The notes beneath the pieces are model-generated. The model ran no database searches, was not told where the DNA came from, and worked only from the letters and a program-made list of their open reading frames with translations. Positions 9,101 to 18,897 of a stretch of 64,000 bases of DNA are shown here, in pieces. The stretch is from Bacteroidota bacterium (GTDB lineage: Bacteria; Bacteroidota; Bacteroidia; AKYH767-A; OLB10): contig JADJMG010000001.1 in assembly GCA_016709725.1 (NCBI GenBank), forward strand, positions 62,001 through 126,000, given 5' to 3'. The position numbers and the translations under genes were made by a program. Positions within the stretch are counted from its first letter, which is position 1. Every line of letters begins with the position of its first letter.

Positions 9101-11470
9101 CTATTCAATCACCAATCGTTCAATCACGTGAATGCCTTCGCTTTTAAAATTCACTAAATACATTCCAGAAGGGAGATGACTTAAATCTAACTCCATTCCA
9201 TCTACACCCAATGAAATTTCTCGTTCTTGCATCACAACTTTACCCATCACATCCACCACTGAAAGTTGTGACATTTGACCTTGCAAAGAATTTGATTTAA
9301 GTCTGAAAATTCCTTGCGATGGATTAGGAACGATGGATAAAATTCCACTTTTATACAAATGACTATTTCCTGTAACCGATATGCAACCATTATAAATCAC
9401 TTTATTCGTTTCTTCATAATCTGAATTCACACTAGCATTAAACTGAGCTATACAAATGGTTGATGAAGTTAATGTACTATAATAAACACGAAGGAAGTTC
9501 ACCGGTACGATTTGCTTTGTCAAAGAAACCTCTGTAGTATCCACAAAGATAATTCGACCTGTAGATGCATTCCATTGAAACAATGGATCGAAGCCAGAAT
9601 AGATAGAAACAACAGAATCAATTTGAAGCCCGGTCATTGTGAAATCAAGTCCTAACAAACGACAATCCGTATTAGCAACCTGTAAATCCAAATACTTAGC
9701 GGTAGTATTAATGGCACCAATTCCAAGTTTAACGGTATCATTAATATTTAGAATATTCCAAGGAAATTCACAATGTCTGTGCGTATTTTGAGTACCCCCT
9801 TGATGACTGTGGGATCCATTTTGAGAACGAATACAACCACTCAATAGAGCGACATCAGTCACTGTTAAACTATTGTCTCCATTCAAATCATTACAAGGGA
9901 AAACAGAATTTTGTGAAGTAATATCGGTCATGTATTGACTAACATCCGAATCGGTTTGAAGCGTGTCTAAATTTAAGTCTCCTCGAACACGTGAACCATT
10001 ACAATTTCCCATGCAATCATACACGGCTAAACCAAATGTATCGCCAGCACAGTCAATCAAGGGTTGACAATTGGGAAGTACAGTAAATGAAGGAACATTC
10101 AGTGTATCGCGCGTAATATTAATACAAACAGCCGCCACATTATTATCGAAACGTTGTTCTTGTCGACCCAATGCATCTGGATCTTGATCCCAATTCACAC
10201 GGATAACTAATGTATAACGCCCGGCAGGAATATTCGTAATATCGAGCCATTGGCAAGCCAAACCAGCACCATAGATATCGGCACAACCAGCTGAGATCCC
10301 CATATTACCACATCCATATTTTGCAACTCCACCAAAGCATTGCAAATCGAGTACACAAAATCCATTTTTAAATCCTGCTTGCATCGGCACGCCCAAGCTA
10401 TCATAAATATCATACTCGGCATATCCAGCATAATGCCAATGACCATGACATTGATCAAATACAAATTGTGTATTACCCGTTTGTGGTTGACCAATATAAT
10501 AATCCGCATCACCAATATTTGCAATACGTGTTGTAAAATTAATTACACTTCTAGGTCCATATCCTGACAAACAACCTTCGCCAATTAAGCAAACATCATT
10601 TCCATTTACCACTCCTACATTCAAGGAAGAAAGAAATGCACCTCCATCCACTACTAGATCAGGTCCCGAATTACAATTGGGATCACCCGGATAAATACAA
10701 ATATTATTATTGACCGTTGCTAACGGATTGTAATTACAAGCAGCAGGATCTGTACAGCCTACAATAGGTCCGCCATAGGTAATTTGCCAAGTGATGGTAT
10801 CGTTGGCACAAGAAGTATCACCTCCAATTCGAATATAGTAGGTTTGTCCAGCTTGAAGTCCGGCAGCTATAAATGCTTGTAATCCACAGGCTGAATCGTT
10901 ATAAAACAAAGTCCCTGCATTCGCATTATTCCATATCAAATTGGTACAATGATCATAAATCCATACACGTGTATCGCAAGTATTAGCTGGAAAGCATGTG
11001 CTTACATTAAAAGTACCTGTTGTATCGGGAGTAAATTCATACCAGGTTGAAGAGCCCGTAGAAGAATTAACCGAATCTTGATAAACAGTAAAAGCAGAAC
11101 CGCAATTACTTCCTGCGGGGCAATTCACATAACTCACCTCACTAAAAGTAAATTGACCACCTGAAGCTTGTAAAATACCATTTACGCTTACATTATAAAA
11201 TCCATTTCCAAAACCACAACAAATACCGTCTCCATAAGTATCATTAATTTCAAAGATCAAACAAGAGCCAGAATCAACACATACCGTATCACCCTCGAAG
11301 GCTCCTGACATCAAAATAGTCCCTGTATTGTTTTTGAGGGTCCAACTGGTTTCTCCAGGGTAACTATCAGGTTGAATAAATACGATAACCTCGCTCTTAC
11401 TTGGCGGGCATTGGGCCTGCATATTAAATACAGTAAATAATAATAATAGGGATAATAGAATTCTGGTCAT
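9101..11470 (-). CDS. Secreted lysyl oxidase with dockerin-like repeats and T9SS domain
   Basis: Multidomain exported protein of 789 residues. A signal peptide is followed by a domain with NDTYGDGICCGFGNG (about 75-90), a beta-sandwich region (TWYEFTPDTTGTF) and GCTDPAACNYNP. The lysyl oxidase domain follows at about 270-455: the copper motif CHGHWHY, the lysine of the quinone cofactor in AGFKNGFC, the partner tyrosine in GCADIYG, and CQWLDIT. All match the catalytic residues of animal LOX enzymes, which oxidise lysine side chains to aldehydes and so cross-link proteins. Two dockerin-type calcium loops (DLNLDTLQTDSD, DLNGDNSLTVTD), a His-rich stretch (SHSHQGG, THRHC), a cohesin-like domain and a T9SS type A domain (IVPNPSQGIFRL) end it. 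It has no frame break despite its length. Confidence 0.85.
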   Translation of the reverse strand: MTRILLSLLLLFTVFNMQAQCPPSKSEVIVFIQPDSYPGETSWTLKNNTGTILMSGAFEGDTVCVDSGSCLIFEINDTYGDGICCGFGNGFYNVSVNGILQASGGQFTFSEVSYVNCPAGSNCGSAFTVYQDSVNSSTGSSTWYEFTPDTTGTFNVSTCFPANTCDTRVWIYDHCTNLIWNNANAGTLFYNDSACGLQAFIAAGLQAGQTYYIRIGGDTSCANDTITWQITYGGPIVGCTDPAACNYNPLATVNNNICIYPGDPNCNSGPDLVVDGGAFLSSLNVGVVNGNDVCLIGEGCLSGYGPRSVINFTTRIANIGDADYYIGQPQTGNTQFVFDQCHGHWHYAGYAEYDIYDSLGVPMQAGFKNGFCVLDLQCFGGVAKYGCGNMGISAGCADIYGAGLACQWLDITNIPAGRYTLVIRVNWDQDPDALGRQEQRFDNNVAAVCINITRDTLNVPSFTVLPNCQPLIDCAGDTFGLAVYDCMGNCNGSRVRGDLNLDTLQTDSDVSQYMTDITSQNSVFPCNDLNGDNSLTVTDVALLSGCIRSQNGSHSHQGGTQNTHRHCEFPWNILNINDTVKLGIGAINTTAKYLDLQVANTDCRLLGLDFTMTGLQIDSVVSIYSGFDPLFQWNASTGRIIFVDTTEVSLTKQIVPVNFLRVYYSTLTSSTICIAQFNASVNSDYEETNKVIYNGCISVTGNSHLYKSGILSIVPNPSQGIFRLKSNSLQGQMSQLSVVDVMGKVVMQEREISLGVDGMELDLSHLPSGMYLVNFKSEGIHVIERLVIE

Positions 11471-11777
11471 GGCGTGTGAATAAGGAAATAAAGATAAGAA
11501 AAACTAGAAATTGGTTTGAAAGGAATCGTGAACTTTTAAAATATGGTTTTAAAGTACCATAAACCTGATAAATATTAGGGATAGTATATACCTAGCTTGC
11601 ATTGAAAATTATCAGAAAGCAATGTTATTGAAGATTTGGGATTTCTACTTTTAATATTGAGATTGTGTTACTTACTATGACAACATAATCGTAAGCAACA
11701 AGATCTTGTGAATAAGAATAAAAATAGCACTTGCACCCAAATGACAAAAGCCATATTTTTGATTAAAATACTTCCCC
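11471..11777. other. Intergenic region between divergent genes
   Basis: This stretch separates the lysyl oxidase gene (minus) and the next plus-strand gene. I see one well-formed plus-strand promoter at its right end (11731-11761) and no RNA gene, repeat or open frame worth calling. A minus-strand TAnnTTTG box close to 11470 was not found. Confidence 0.5.
11731..11761 (+). promoter_or_regulatory. Full Bacteroidota promoter (TTG, 20-base spacer, TATTTTTG)
   Basis: TTG at 11731-11733 and TATTTTTG at 11754-11761 are separated by 20 bases, inside the normal range for this sigma factor. The ATG of the next gene lies 16 bases beyond. It probably drives both 11778 and the large Asp-box gene behind it. 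Confidence 0.6.
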
Positions 11778-12221
11778 ATGAACCTTCGCGCAATATTCAG
11801 CCTCTTGGTACTGCTATTCCTTTTTCAATCAGTAAAAGCTCAAGAGAAAAAAATAAGCCCTCGCACCGATGACAAAACGAATCCGAACTGGATTACAATG
11901 ATGCAAGATCCTCAAGTAAATTATTACGATGCTGTAAAAGCGTTTGAAACGTATTGGGATGGAAAAATTGAACCAGAAGAGGAAGATGAGTTGATTACAG
12001 AAGGAAAGATCACATCTGCAGAAGCGGATAGTTTAAGAAATGCGCGCGCTGCTTGGACACAGGCTCAACGCAACGAATACGAGACCATAAAATATCAGCA
12101 TAAAAGATTTAAGGATTGGAAACGCACTGTGTTTCCTTTTGTGCAGTCGGATGGTCGAATTTTAAGTGAACAAGAACAATTAGAAATATTTCAAAAGCAA
12201 CAACAAGTAAAAGACAAATAG
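11778..12221 (+). CDS. Small secreted protein preceding Asp-box protein
   Basis: Exported protein of 147 residues with a signal peptide (MNLRAIFSLLVLLFLFQSVKAQ). The mature part is short, charged and helical: PNWITMMQDPQVNYYDAVKAF, ETYWDGKIEPEEEDEL, RNARAAWTQAQRNEYETIKY, ending in a Gln/Lys-rich tail. I do not recognise a named domain. Proteins of this make-up occur in Bacteroidota directly upstream of large sortilin-like/BNR-repeat secreted proteins, as here (the next ATG is 39 bases after its stop), so a joint function at the cell surface is likely. Confidence 0.7.
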   Translation: MNLRAIFSLLVLLFLFQSVKAQEKKISPRTDDKTNPNWITMMQDPQVNYYDAVKAFETYWDGKIEPEEEDELITEGKITSAEADSLRNARAAWTQAQRNEYETIKYQHKRFKDWKRTVFPFVQSDGRILSEQEQLEIFQKQQQVKDK

Positions 12222-12260
12222 TTTTTGAAACGACGCCTAACGATCCCTCACTACGACAAC

Positions 12261-15200
12261 ATGAAAAATAGTCTAACCCTAATCATAATCTTGTTTTTCA
12301 TTTCCGCTCATCCTTCACACTCTCAAACAGCAAACTGGTCACCGGTAGGACCCGATTTTTTCCCTACCAATGCCAGTGGACAAATCCATGGAATTAGTCG
12401 CATCAGTCAGATGAAATTTCACCCCACGAACTCTCAAAAATTTTATGCAATCAGTGCACGTGGAGGTTTATTCATTAGCAATAATGCAGGCAACACCTGG
12501 ACATTAGCACCTGGATGTGATCTTCTTCCTGGAATGCGTTTAGCCTCGGTATGTATTGATCACACGAACGATCAAATTCTATATTTAGGAACAGGTGATC
12601 ATAACTATTACTACAGCGGTAGTGGCGTGTATAAATCTACAAATGGTGGTGTAACTTTTACAGCTACTTCCCTTACCTCCAAATTAGTTTTGGGAATGGT
12701 GATGGATCCAACCAACAATCAAGTAATTGTTGCTGCCACGAATCTTGGAATTTATAAAACCATCAATGGTGGAACTACATGGACCTTAAAAACAGCTTCG
12801 CGTGCTTTTGATGACTTAAAAGAAAAGCGCCCTGGATCAAGAGTGTTGTATGCTGCTACTACAGATTCTGCTTTCTTTCGCTCAAACGACTTCGGTGAGA
12901 CTTGGACACAAATTAATAATGGCATTGTGATGCCCTCAGGCGTTACCAATGGTAATGGTTGTCGAGTAGCTGTTACACCTGCCGACACCAATATCGTTTA
13001 TTTTGGAATGGTGAGTAACGGTGGAATTTTATACAAATCCATAGATGGTGGAAATAGTTTTACTCCAATTAAAACCACAGCTTCACCCTATTTAACTTAT
13101 TATACAAATGACCCCGGTGACGTTGGACAAGGAGATTATAATTTTGGTTTAGGAGTTGATCGACTCGATCCAAATATTGTTTATTGGGTGGGGCATGCCG
13201 TATGGAAATCGACTGACGGTGGAATTACATGGGCACAACTTACCAATTGGTGGGCAACAGTACATACCGACATGCATCAAATCATTACGAATCCCTATAA
13301 CAATACACAACTTTATAACATGAATGATGGCGGAGTGTGGCTGAGTACAAACGGAGGTGTGAACTGGACAGCAAAGAGTGATGGAATTTATGGATATGAA
13401 ATTTACCGCGGTTTCTGTAGTCCAACGCGCAAAGACATGATCAGCATTGGGACGCAAGATAATGGAGAATTGTATTATAACAATATCGGTACAAAATGGT
13501 TTACAAATCGAGGAGGTGATTGGTCATCGCGCTGTGCATTCGATTACTTTCCCAATAGTCAGCGAGTTTATTATTTTGGCAATGCACGCCGAAGAAATGT
13601 AAATAGCAGTGAATCGACCTATGGATTACCCGTATCCAGCTTTAGAGCTATTGCCTTTTATCGTTCAACACCAAACATTGCATTTGTAGGTGACTCCAAT
13701 GTGTTTCGCACTTCCAATTTATCAGCAGCAACACCCACTTGGAATACCATTTCATCATTTTATACTCGAATTATGGCCTTGTATGTTTCGCAAGCAGACA
13801 GCAATCGTGTTTACGCCATTACCAACGATCAAAAAATTTATGTTAGTACCAATGCAATGAGTGCATCGCCTACATTTACACAATATGCACTGCCTTTTGC
13901 TTCCAACAATAATGCGAGTGTTATTGGAGTGAAAAGCAACGTGAATACCATATATGCTATTCTCAATACACGTGTTTATAAATCCATCGACAATGGCGCC
14001 ACCTGGACCAACGTCTCTTACAATTTACCAGCAGTGAATTATGTAGGCATTGTTACCGATGATTTCTTTCCGAGCACAGAATTGATGATTGTAGCGGGTG
14101 GAAATAATTCTGTTTATTTTAAATTAGGTACTCATACTAGTTGGACTTTATACCATCAAAATTTACCTACACGTACAACCATCAATGACATTTCAATTTT
14201 TGATGATGGAACTAATAATTCCATTTTGCGTGTTTCCACATATGGTAGAGGTATGTGGGAAACTCCCATCAGCAATTTAAGATCCATTAATGCTTCATTT
14301 ATAGCCAATACGAATACTCCATGTATAGGTGATTCCGTTTCATTTAGCGATTTATCAACGGGAAGTCCTACTTCATGGCTATGGACTTTCACAGGAGGCT
14401 CGCCCGCTAGCTCCAATTTACAAAACCCAAAAGTAGTTTATAACACTTCAGGTGTATTTACGGTAAGCCTTACCGTTAGTGGTCCGGGAGGAAATAATAC
14501 CATCACAAAAAATAATTTTATCTCTACTGCGGGACAACCCATTCCGCTTAATCAAGATTTTGAGTTAACCACTTTTCCACCCGACGGCTGGAGCAATATT
14601 GATGGAGGAAGCGATGGAAAAATATGGTCACGATCGGGACAAGCGAGTGGATTTGGCACAGGACTTGGCTCGATGGTTTATTTAAACTACACCATAAATT
14701 CTGGTGGATTAAGAGATGAAGTGCGATCTCCGCAATTCTATTTGAATGGTTTTGGAAACTATCAATTAAAATTTGATGTAGCACATCAATTGTATAGCAC
14801 AAGTCCAACGTACTTAGATTCATTATCTGTATTACTCTCTACAAACTGTGGTGTTAATTACAATACGATCTATGTCAAACCAGGGAATTTGTTGGCTACG
14901 GTTCCAGGAACAGGTGGAAGTTTTTTCCCTACCGCAGCACAATGGAGAACAGATTCCGTTGACATCAGTGGGTATGCAGGACAAAGTATTCAATTATCCT
15001 TCATGAATCACGGAAATTTTGGAAACAATATTTACGTTGACAATATTCGCTTAATTGGATTAAACCCAACCGTAAGTTTAAGTTTAAAAATATTTATGGA
15101 AGGATATTACAATCCAGCTTCCAATCACATGAATGCGGTCAGTAATCCAGGAGGTGCACCTACTGTAACGGATACCATCACGGTTTCGCTAGCTAGTCCA

Positions 15201-15396
15201 ACAAGTCCTTACAACACCATTTACACAGATCAAGAGGTGGTATTAACAAACGGTATTGCTAATTTACAATTCCCTATTGCCGCATTAAACAATTCATTTT
15301 ATGGTGGTAAAACACAGGAACGCCCTTGAGACTTGGAGCAAAACACCCATTATGTTTAACACCAGTGCAAAGAGTTTGGATTTAACTCACCCGTAA
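12261..15396 (+). CDS. Large Asp-box (sortilin/VPS10-like) PKD protein, 3' end damaged
   Basis: Secreted protein of about 1045 residues. A signal peptide (MKNSLTLIIILFFISAHPSHSQ) is followed by a beta-propeller region rich in Asp-box motifs (SNNAGNTW, STNGGVTF, SNDFGETW, SIDGGNSF, STDGGITW, SIDNGATW) over about 30-660. A PKD domain (SFSDLSTGSPTSWLWTF), a jelly-roll region (QDFELTTFPPDGW to YVDNIRLIG) and a conserved strand region starting LKIFMEGYYNP come next. The frame breaks near 15303; a shifted frame continues VVKHRNALETWSKTPIMFN, typical of this family, but stops at LDLTHP. Homologues go on with further residues and a T9SS domain, which I cannot find downstream. The ATG at 12261 is chosen over 12225 because it opens the signal peptide. 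Confidence 0.75.
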
Positions 15397-15480
15397 TTAG
15401 AAGAAATATCTATTCTGTGGTTGTGAGAGAGATTATTCAAAGATGAATGAATTTTCGAGGCTACAAAGTTTTAAAATTGA

Positions 15481-15528
15481 ACACGGATGACACGGATTTT
15501 GCGGATTTTGCGGATTTCTCGGATTTCT
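15481..15528. repeat. Tandem GCGGATTTT-type intergenic repeat
   Basis: Overlapping near-copies of CACGGATGACACGGATTTT, GCGGATTTT, GCGGATTTC, CGGATTTC lie downstream of the damaged Asp-box gene. It is a short, degenerate 9-base period repeat. Nothing else is visible between 15397 and the uvrD promoter. Confidence 0.5.
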
Positions 15529-15655
15529 AATTTAGTAACCTACTTTGTCAAAAAGAAGAATAACTATTGCTTTAATATTCAACTAACTATTCCATAAGTA
15601 TCTAAACGTTTACCAACGGATAATAAATTAGATTTTTCGTCCCGATGAAATGCAT

Positions 15656-15663
15656 TACTTTTG
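15656..15663 (+). promoter_or_regulatory. -7 promoter box TACTTTTG, start codon 4 bases away
   Basis: Exact TAnnTTTG match; TAGC then ATG (15668) follow at once. A leaderless uvrD transcript is predicted. The frame opening at 15650 lies before the box and is therefore not the start. Confidence 0.6.
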
Positions 15664-15667
15664 TAGC

Positions 15668-18096
15668 ATGTCCAATTATCTTGACCTATTAAACGAGTCG
15701 CAACGTGAAGCTGTAAAACAAACCGAAGGACCTGTGATGATTATAGCAGGGGCAGGTTCAGGGAAAACGCGAGTTTTAACTTATCGTATCGCCCATCTCA
15801 TCGAAAAAGGATGTGATCCATTCAATATACTTTCTCTCACCTTTACCAACAAAGCCGCTCGTGAAATGAAAGATCGTATTCAGAAAGTGGTTGGCGATGA
15901 AGCTAAGAATTTATGGATGGGAACTTTTCACTCCGTATTTGCTCGCATACTCCGCATTGAAGCCGATAAAATTAATTATCCCAAAAATTTCACCATCTAT
16001 GATTCAGACGATAGCAAAAGTTTGATTCGTGATATTTTAAAAGAGCAGAACCTCGACGATAAAACATATAAGCCCAGCGCCGTTTTAAATCGAATTTCAT
16101 CGGCAAAGAATAATTTATATACTTGGAAAGATTACCAAGACAATACCGATTACACCAGCGACGATTCCTCCACCGGGAAGCCTAAAATGGGTATGTTGTT
16201 CGAAATGTACAGCAAACGTTGTTTCAAAGCGGGTGCTATGGATTTTGATGATATCCTCTTCAACACTTGGCGACTCTTCAACGAACATCCAGATGTTTTG
16301 TACAAATACCAAACGAAGTTTAAGTATGTGATGGTCGATGAGTTTCAGGATACCAATTTTGCTCAATACATCATTGTAAAAAAATTATCGGCCATGCATC
16401 AAAACATTTGCGTAGTGGGTGATGATGCACAAAGTATTTATGCTTTTCGTGGAGCAAACATTCAGAATATTCTAAATTTCGAAAAAGATTACGAGGATTT
16501 AAAAACTTTTAAGCTCGAACAAAACTACAGAAGTACGAAAACCATTGTGCAGGCCGCGAATTCAGTGATTGTAGTCAATAAAAATCAACTAAAAAAAGAC
16601 GTTTGGACCGACAATCACAGCGGAGAAAAAATTCGTGTATTGAAAGCACTAAGCGATAACGAAGAAGGGTATCAAGTGGCAAGTTCTATTTTTGAGGATA
16701 AGATGAACAAGCAACTTCAGAATAAAGATTTTGCTATTCTGTATCGCACCAATGCACAAAGTCGTTCGATGGAGGAAGCTTTGCGAAAACAAAATATTCC
16801 TTATCGTGTTTTTGGGGGAGTATCATTCTACAATCGAAAAGAAATTAAAGATTTGTTGGCTTATTTCCGCATGGCAATTAATCCACAAGACGAAGAAGCG
16901 ATGAAACGTATTATCAATTATCCCACACGAGGAATTGGTAAAACGACCGTAGATCGAATCATTGAATATTCTGTTTTAAATAATGAAACCACATGGAATG
17001 TAATTCAAAATATTAATACACTGCCCGTAGGAATTAATACGGGAATACGTGATAAAGTTTTTGAATTTGGCAAGATGGTAAGAAGTTGGCAAATCATGCT
17101 CAACGATCATAGTGCTTACGAATTAGCAAGTCACATTTCATCCGCGTGCGGAATATTAACGGAGCTTTACAACGACCGAACACCCGAAGGCGTAAACCAT
17201 TACGAAAACGTGCAAGCCCTTTTGAATGGAATCAAAGAATTTAGTGAAGATGGAAAAATCCCATTAGAATCTCCATCGGCAGAACAGGCACTTCCTGATT
17301 TAAGAACATTGGATCTGTACTTACAAGACATTGCCTTGTTGACCGATGCCGACAACGAAAAAGACGGTGATGACAATAAAGTTTCCTTGATGACCATCCA
17401 CAGTGCAAAAGGATTAGAGTTTAAGCATGTTCATATTGTGGGATTAGAAGAAAATTTATTTCCGTCACAACTGAGTGTAAATTCCAGAACAGAATTAGAA
17501 GAAGAAAGACGATTGTTTTATGTGGCCATCACACGCGCTGAACAAAAATTAACTTTATCGATGGCGGCCACTCGCTACCGTTGGGGAAACTTAATCTCAA
17601 GTCAGCCTAGTCGATTTTTAGATGAGATTGACAGTGCTTGCCTCGACATGCCGGTACAAAAAGGTAGTGCATTATTTGATGACGTTGATGAACGCGGCGG
17701 TTGGGATCAATTTGGTGGCGGTAATCAAAACTCATATCGAAGTGTAACAAAATCAGCAGGAAATAAATCCTATGGTGGATCGCAAAGTAAATACAGCAGC
17801 AAACCAAATGTTGCCACAAAACCATCTGCACCAACTAACGGTAACGACGTACCGAAAGGTTTTAAAAAGTTGGACACGCTTCCCCATCGCCCGTTTCTTC
17901 TATTTCAGATTTCAAGGCAGATGACCCTTCAAAAATTTTGGTAGGTGTGTTTGTCGAACATCAACGATTTGGAAAAGGACAAGTCATCGCTTTAGAAGGA
18001 CGCGTTCCAGAAAATAAGGCGACTATCTTATTTGAAGGACAAGGACAAAAGCAACTGCTCTTGAAATTCGCCAAGTTGAGAGTGATAGAGGGTTAA
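15668..18096 (+). CDS. uvrD: UvrD/PcrA-type ATP-dependent DNA helicase (one frame break)
   Basis: Superfamily 1A 3'-5' helicase for DNA repair and replication-fork upkeep. About 809 residues once one base is restored. Motifs in order: Q-motif LNESQREAV, Walker A AGAGSGKT, TFTNKAAREM, DEFQDTN (motif II), GDDAQSIYAFRGA, QNYRST, then LMTIHSAKGLEF and VAITRAEQKL. A Gly/Ser/Asn linker leads to the C-terminal UvrD/PcrA tail VGVFVEHQRFGKGQV and QKQLLLKFAKLRVIEG, which lies in another frame up to 18096. The break is in CCCC near 17881-17886; a fifth C joins the two parts. An uncorrected gene call would wrongly lose this tail. Confidence 0.92.
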
Positions 18097-18193
18097 GCAT
18101 TTAAGCGGATAGCCCATCTTTAGAAAAAACAAGATTGACCTCCAACCACTTAAAATTGAGAAAGAAAAACAAGGTTTGCCCAATTGCTTTTCG

Positions 18194-18201
18194 TAAATTT
18201 G
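18194..18201 (+). promoter_or_regulatory. -7 promoter box TAAATTTG for DUF4290-murA
   Basis: Exact TAnnTTTG match 63 bases before the ATG at 18265. A TTTG at 18175-18178 lies 15 bases upstream, a little close for a -33 element. Confidence 0.45.
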
Positions 18202-18264
18202 TAATCTTAAAAATTAACTTCCCTTCATTTTGAGGAAGAAATCATAAAATTTCCCCAGTAACAC

Positions 18265-18897
18265 ATGGAATACAATACAGATAGAGCTTCGCTTACTATT
18301 GCTGAATATGGTCGATCCATTCAGGAAATGGTTGAATTAGCTGTTAACTTAGAAGATCGTGATGAGCGTACTAAAGCGGCTAAAACCATTGTAAATGCAA
18401 TGGCCATTTTAAATCCAACGCTTCGAGAATTTGTCGACTACAAACATAAACTTTGGGATCACTTATTCATCATTTCCGACTTCAAATTGGATTGTGAGTC
18501 TCCATTTCCGATGCCTGATCAGGATTTAACGCATGTTCGCCCTGATCCACTCACCTACCCTCAAAAGAATATTAAGCTTCGTCATTATGGATCCATCATT
18601 GAATCCATGATTAAAGAAGCCCTCTTGATGGAAGATTCTCCAGAGAAGCAGCAGGTCGTAGAAACGATAGCCAATTTTATGAAAATGAGCTACCTAACTT
18701 GGAATCGTGACTCGGTAGAAGATGAGGTAATTCGTGAACAATTGAATACTTTTTCTGGTGGAAAACTTGTTCTACGTGACGACATTAAGTTAACGACACG
18801 TTTTATAGATTTACGTGAAGCGGACCGAAGAACGGCTCGCAATAAAAATCAGAAAAAACGTACCACATACAATGGCGGATATAGTCGCGGAAAATAA
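18265..18897 (+). CDS. DUF4290 protein
   Basis: Soluble protein of 210 residues of the Bacteroidota-restricted family DUF4290, function unknown. Hallmarks seen are EYGRSIQEMVELAV, MAILNPTLREFVDYKHKLWDHL and KLRHYGSIIESMIKEAL, with a very basic end (RRTARNKNQKKRTTYNGG). It is largely helical with no signal peptide. Its last 26 bases overlap the murA start in another frame, a conserved gene pair in the phylum, so translation is probably coupled and a link to early peptidoglycan synthesis is a fair guess. Confidence 0.85.
   Translation: MEYNTDRASLTIAEYGRSIQEMVELAVNLEDRDERTKAAKTIVNAMAILNPTLREFVDYKHKLWDHLFIISDFKLDCESPFPMPDQDLTHVRPDPLTYPQKNIKLRHYGSIIESMIKEALLMEDSPEKQQVVETIANFMKMSYLTWNRDSVEDEVIREQLNTFSGGKLVLRDDIKLTTRFIDLREADRRTARNKNQKKRTTYNGGYSRGK

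Noticed and set aside
10207..10524. Open frames opposite or inside the lysyl oxidase gene
   Set aside because: They overlap the conserved LOX domain and read as low-complexity hydrophobic residues.
18815..18871. Upstream start of murA inside DUF4290
   Set aside because: The extra 19 residues (MKRTEERLAIKIRKN...) are the DUF4290 codons in another frame; homologues start near MADIVAENKP.
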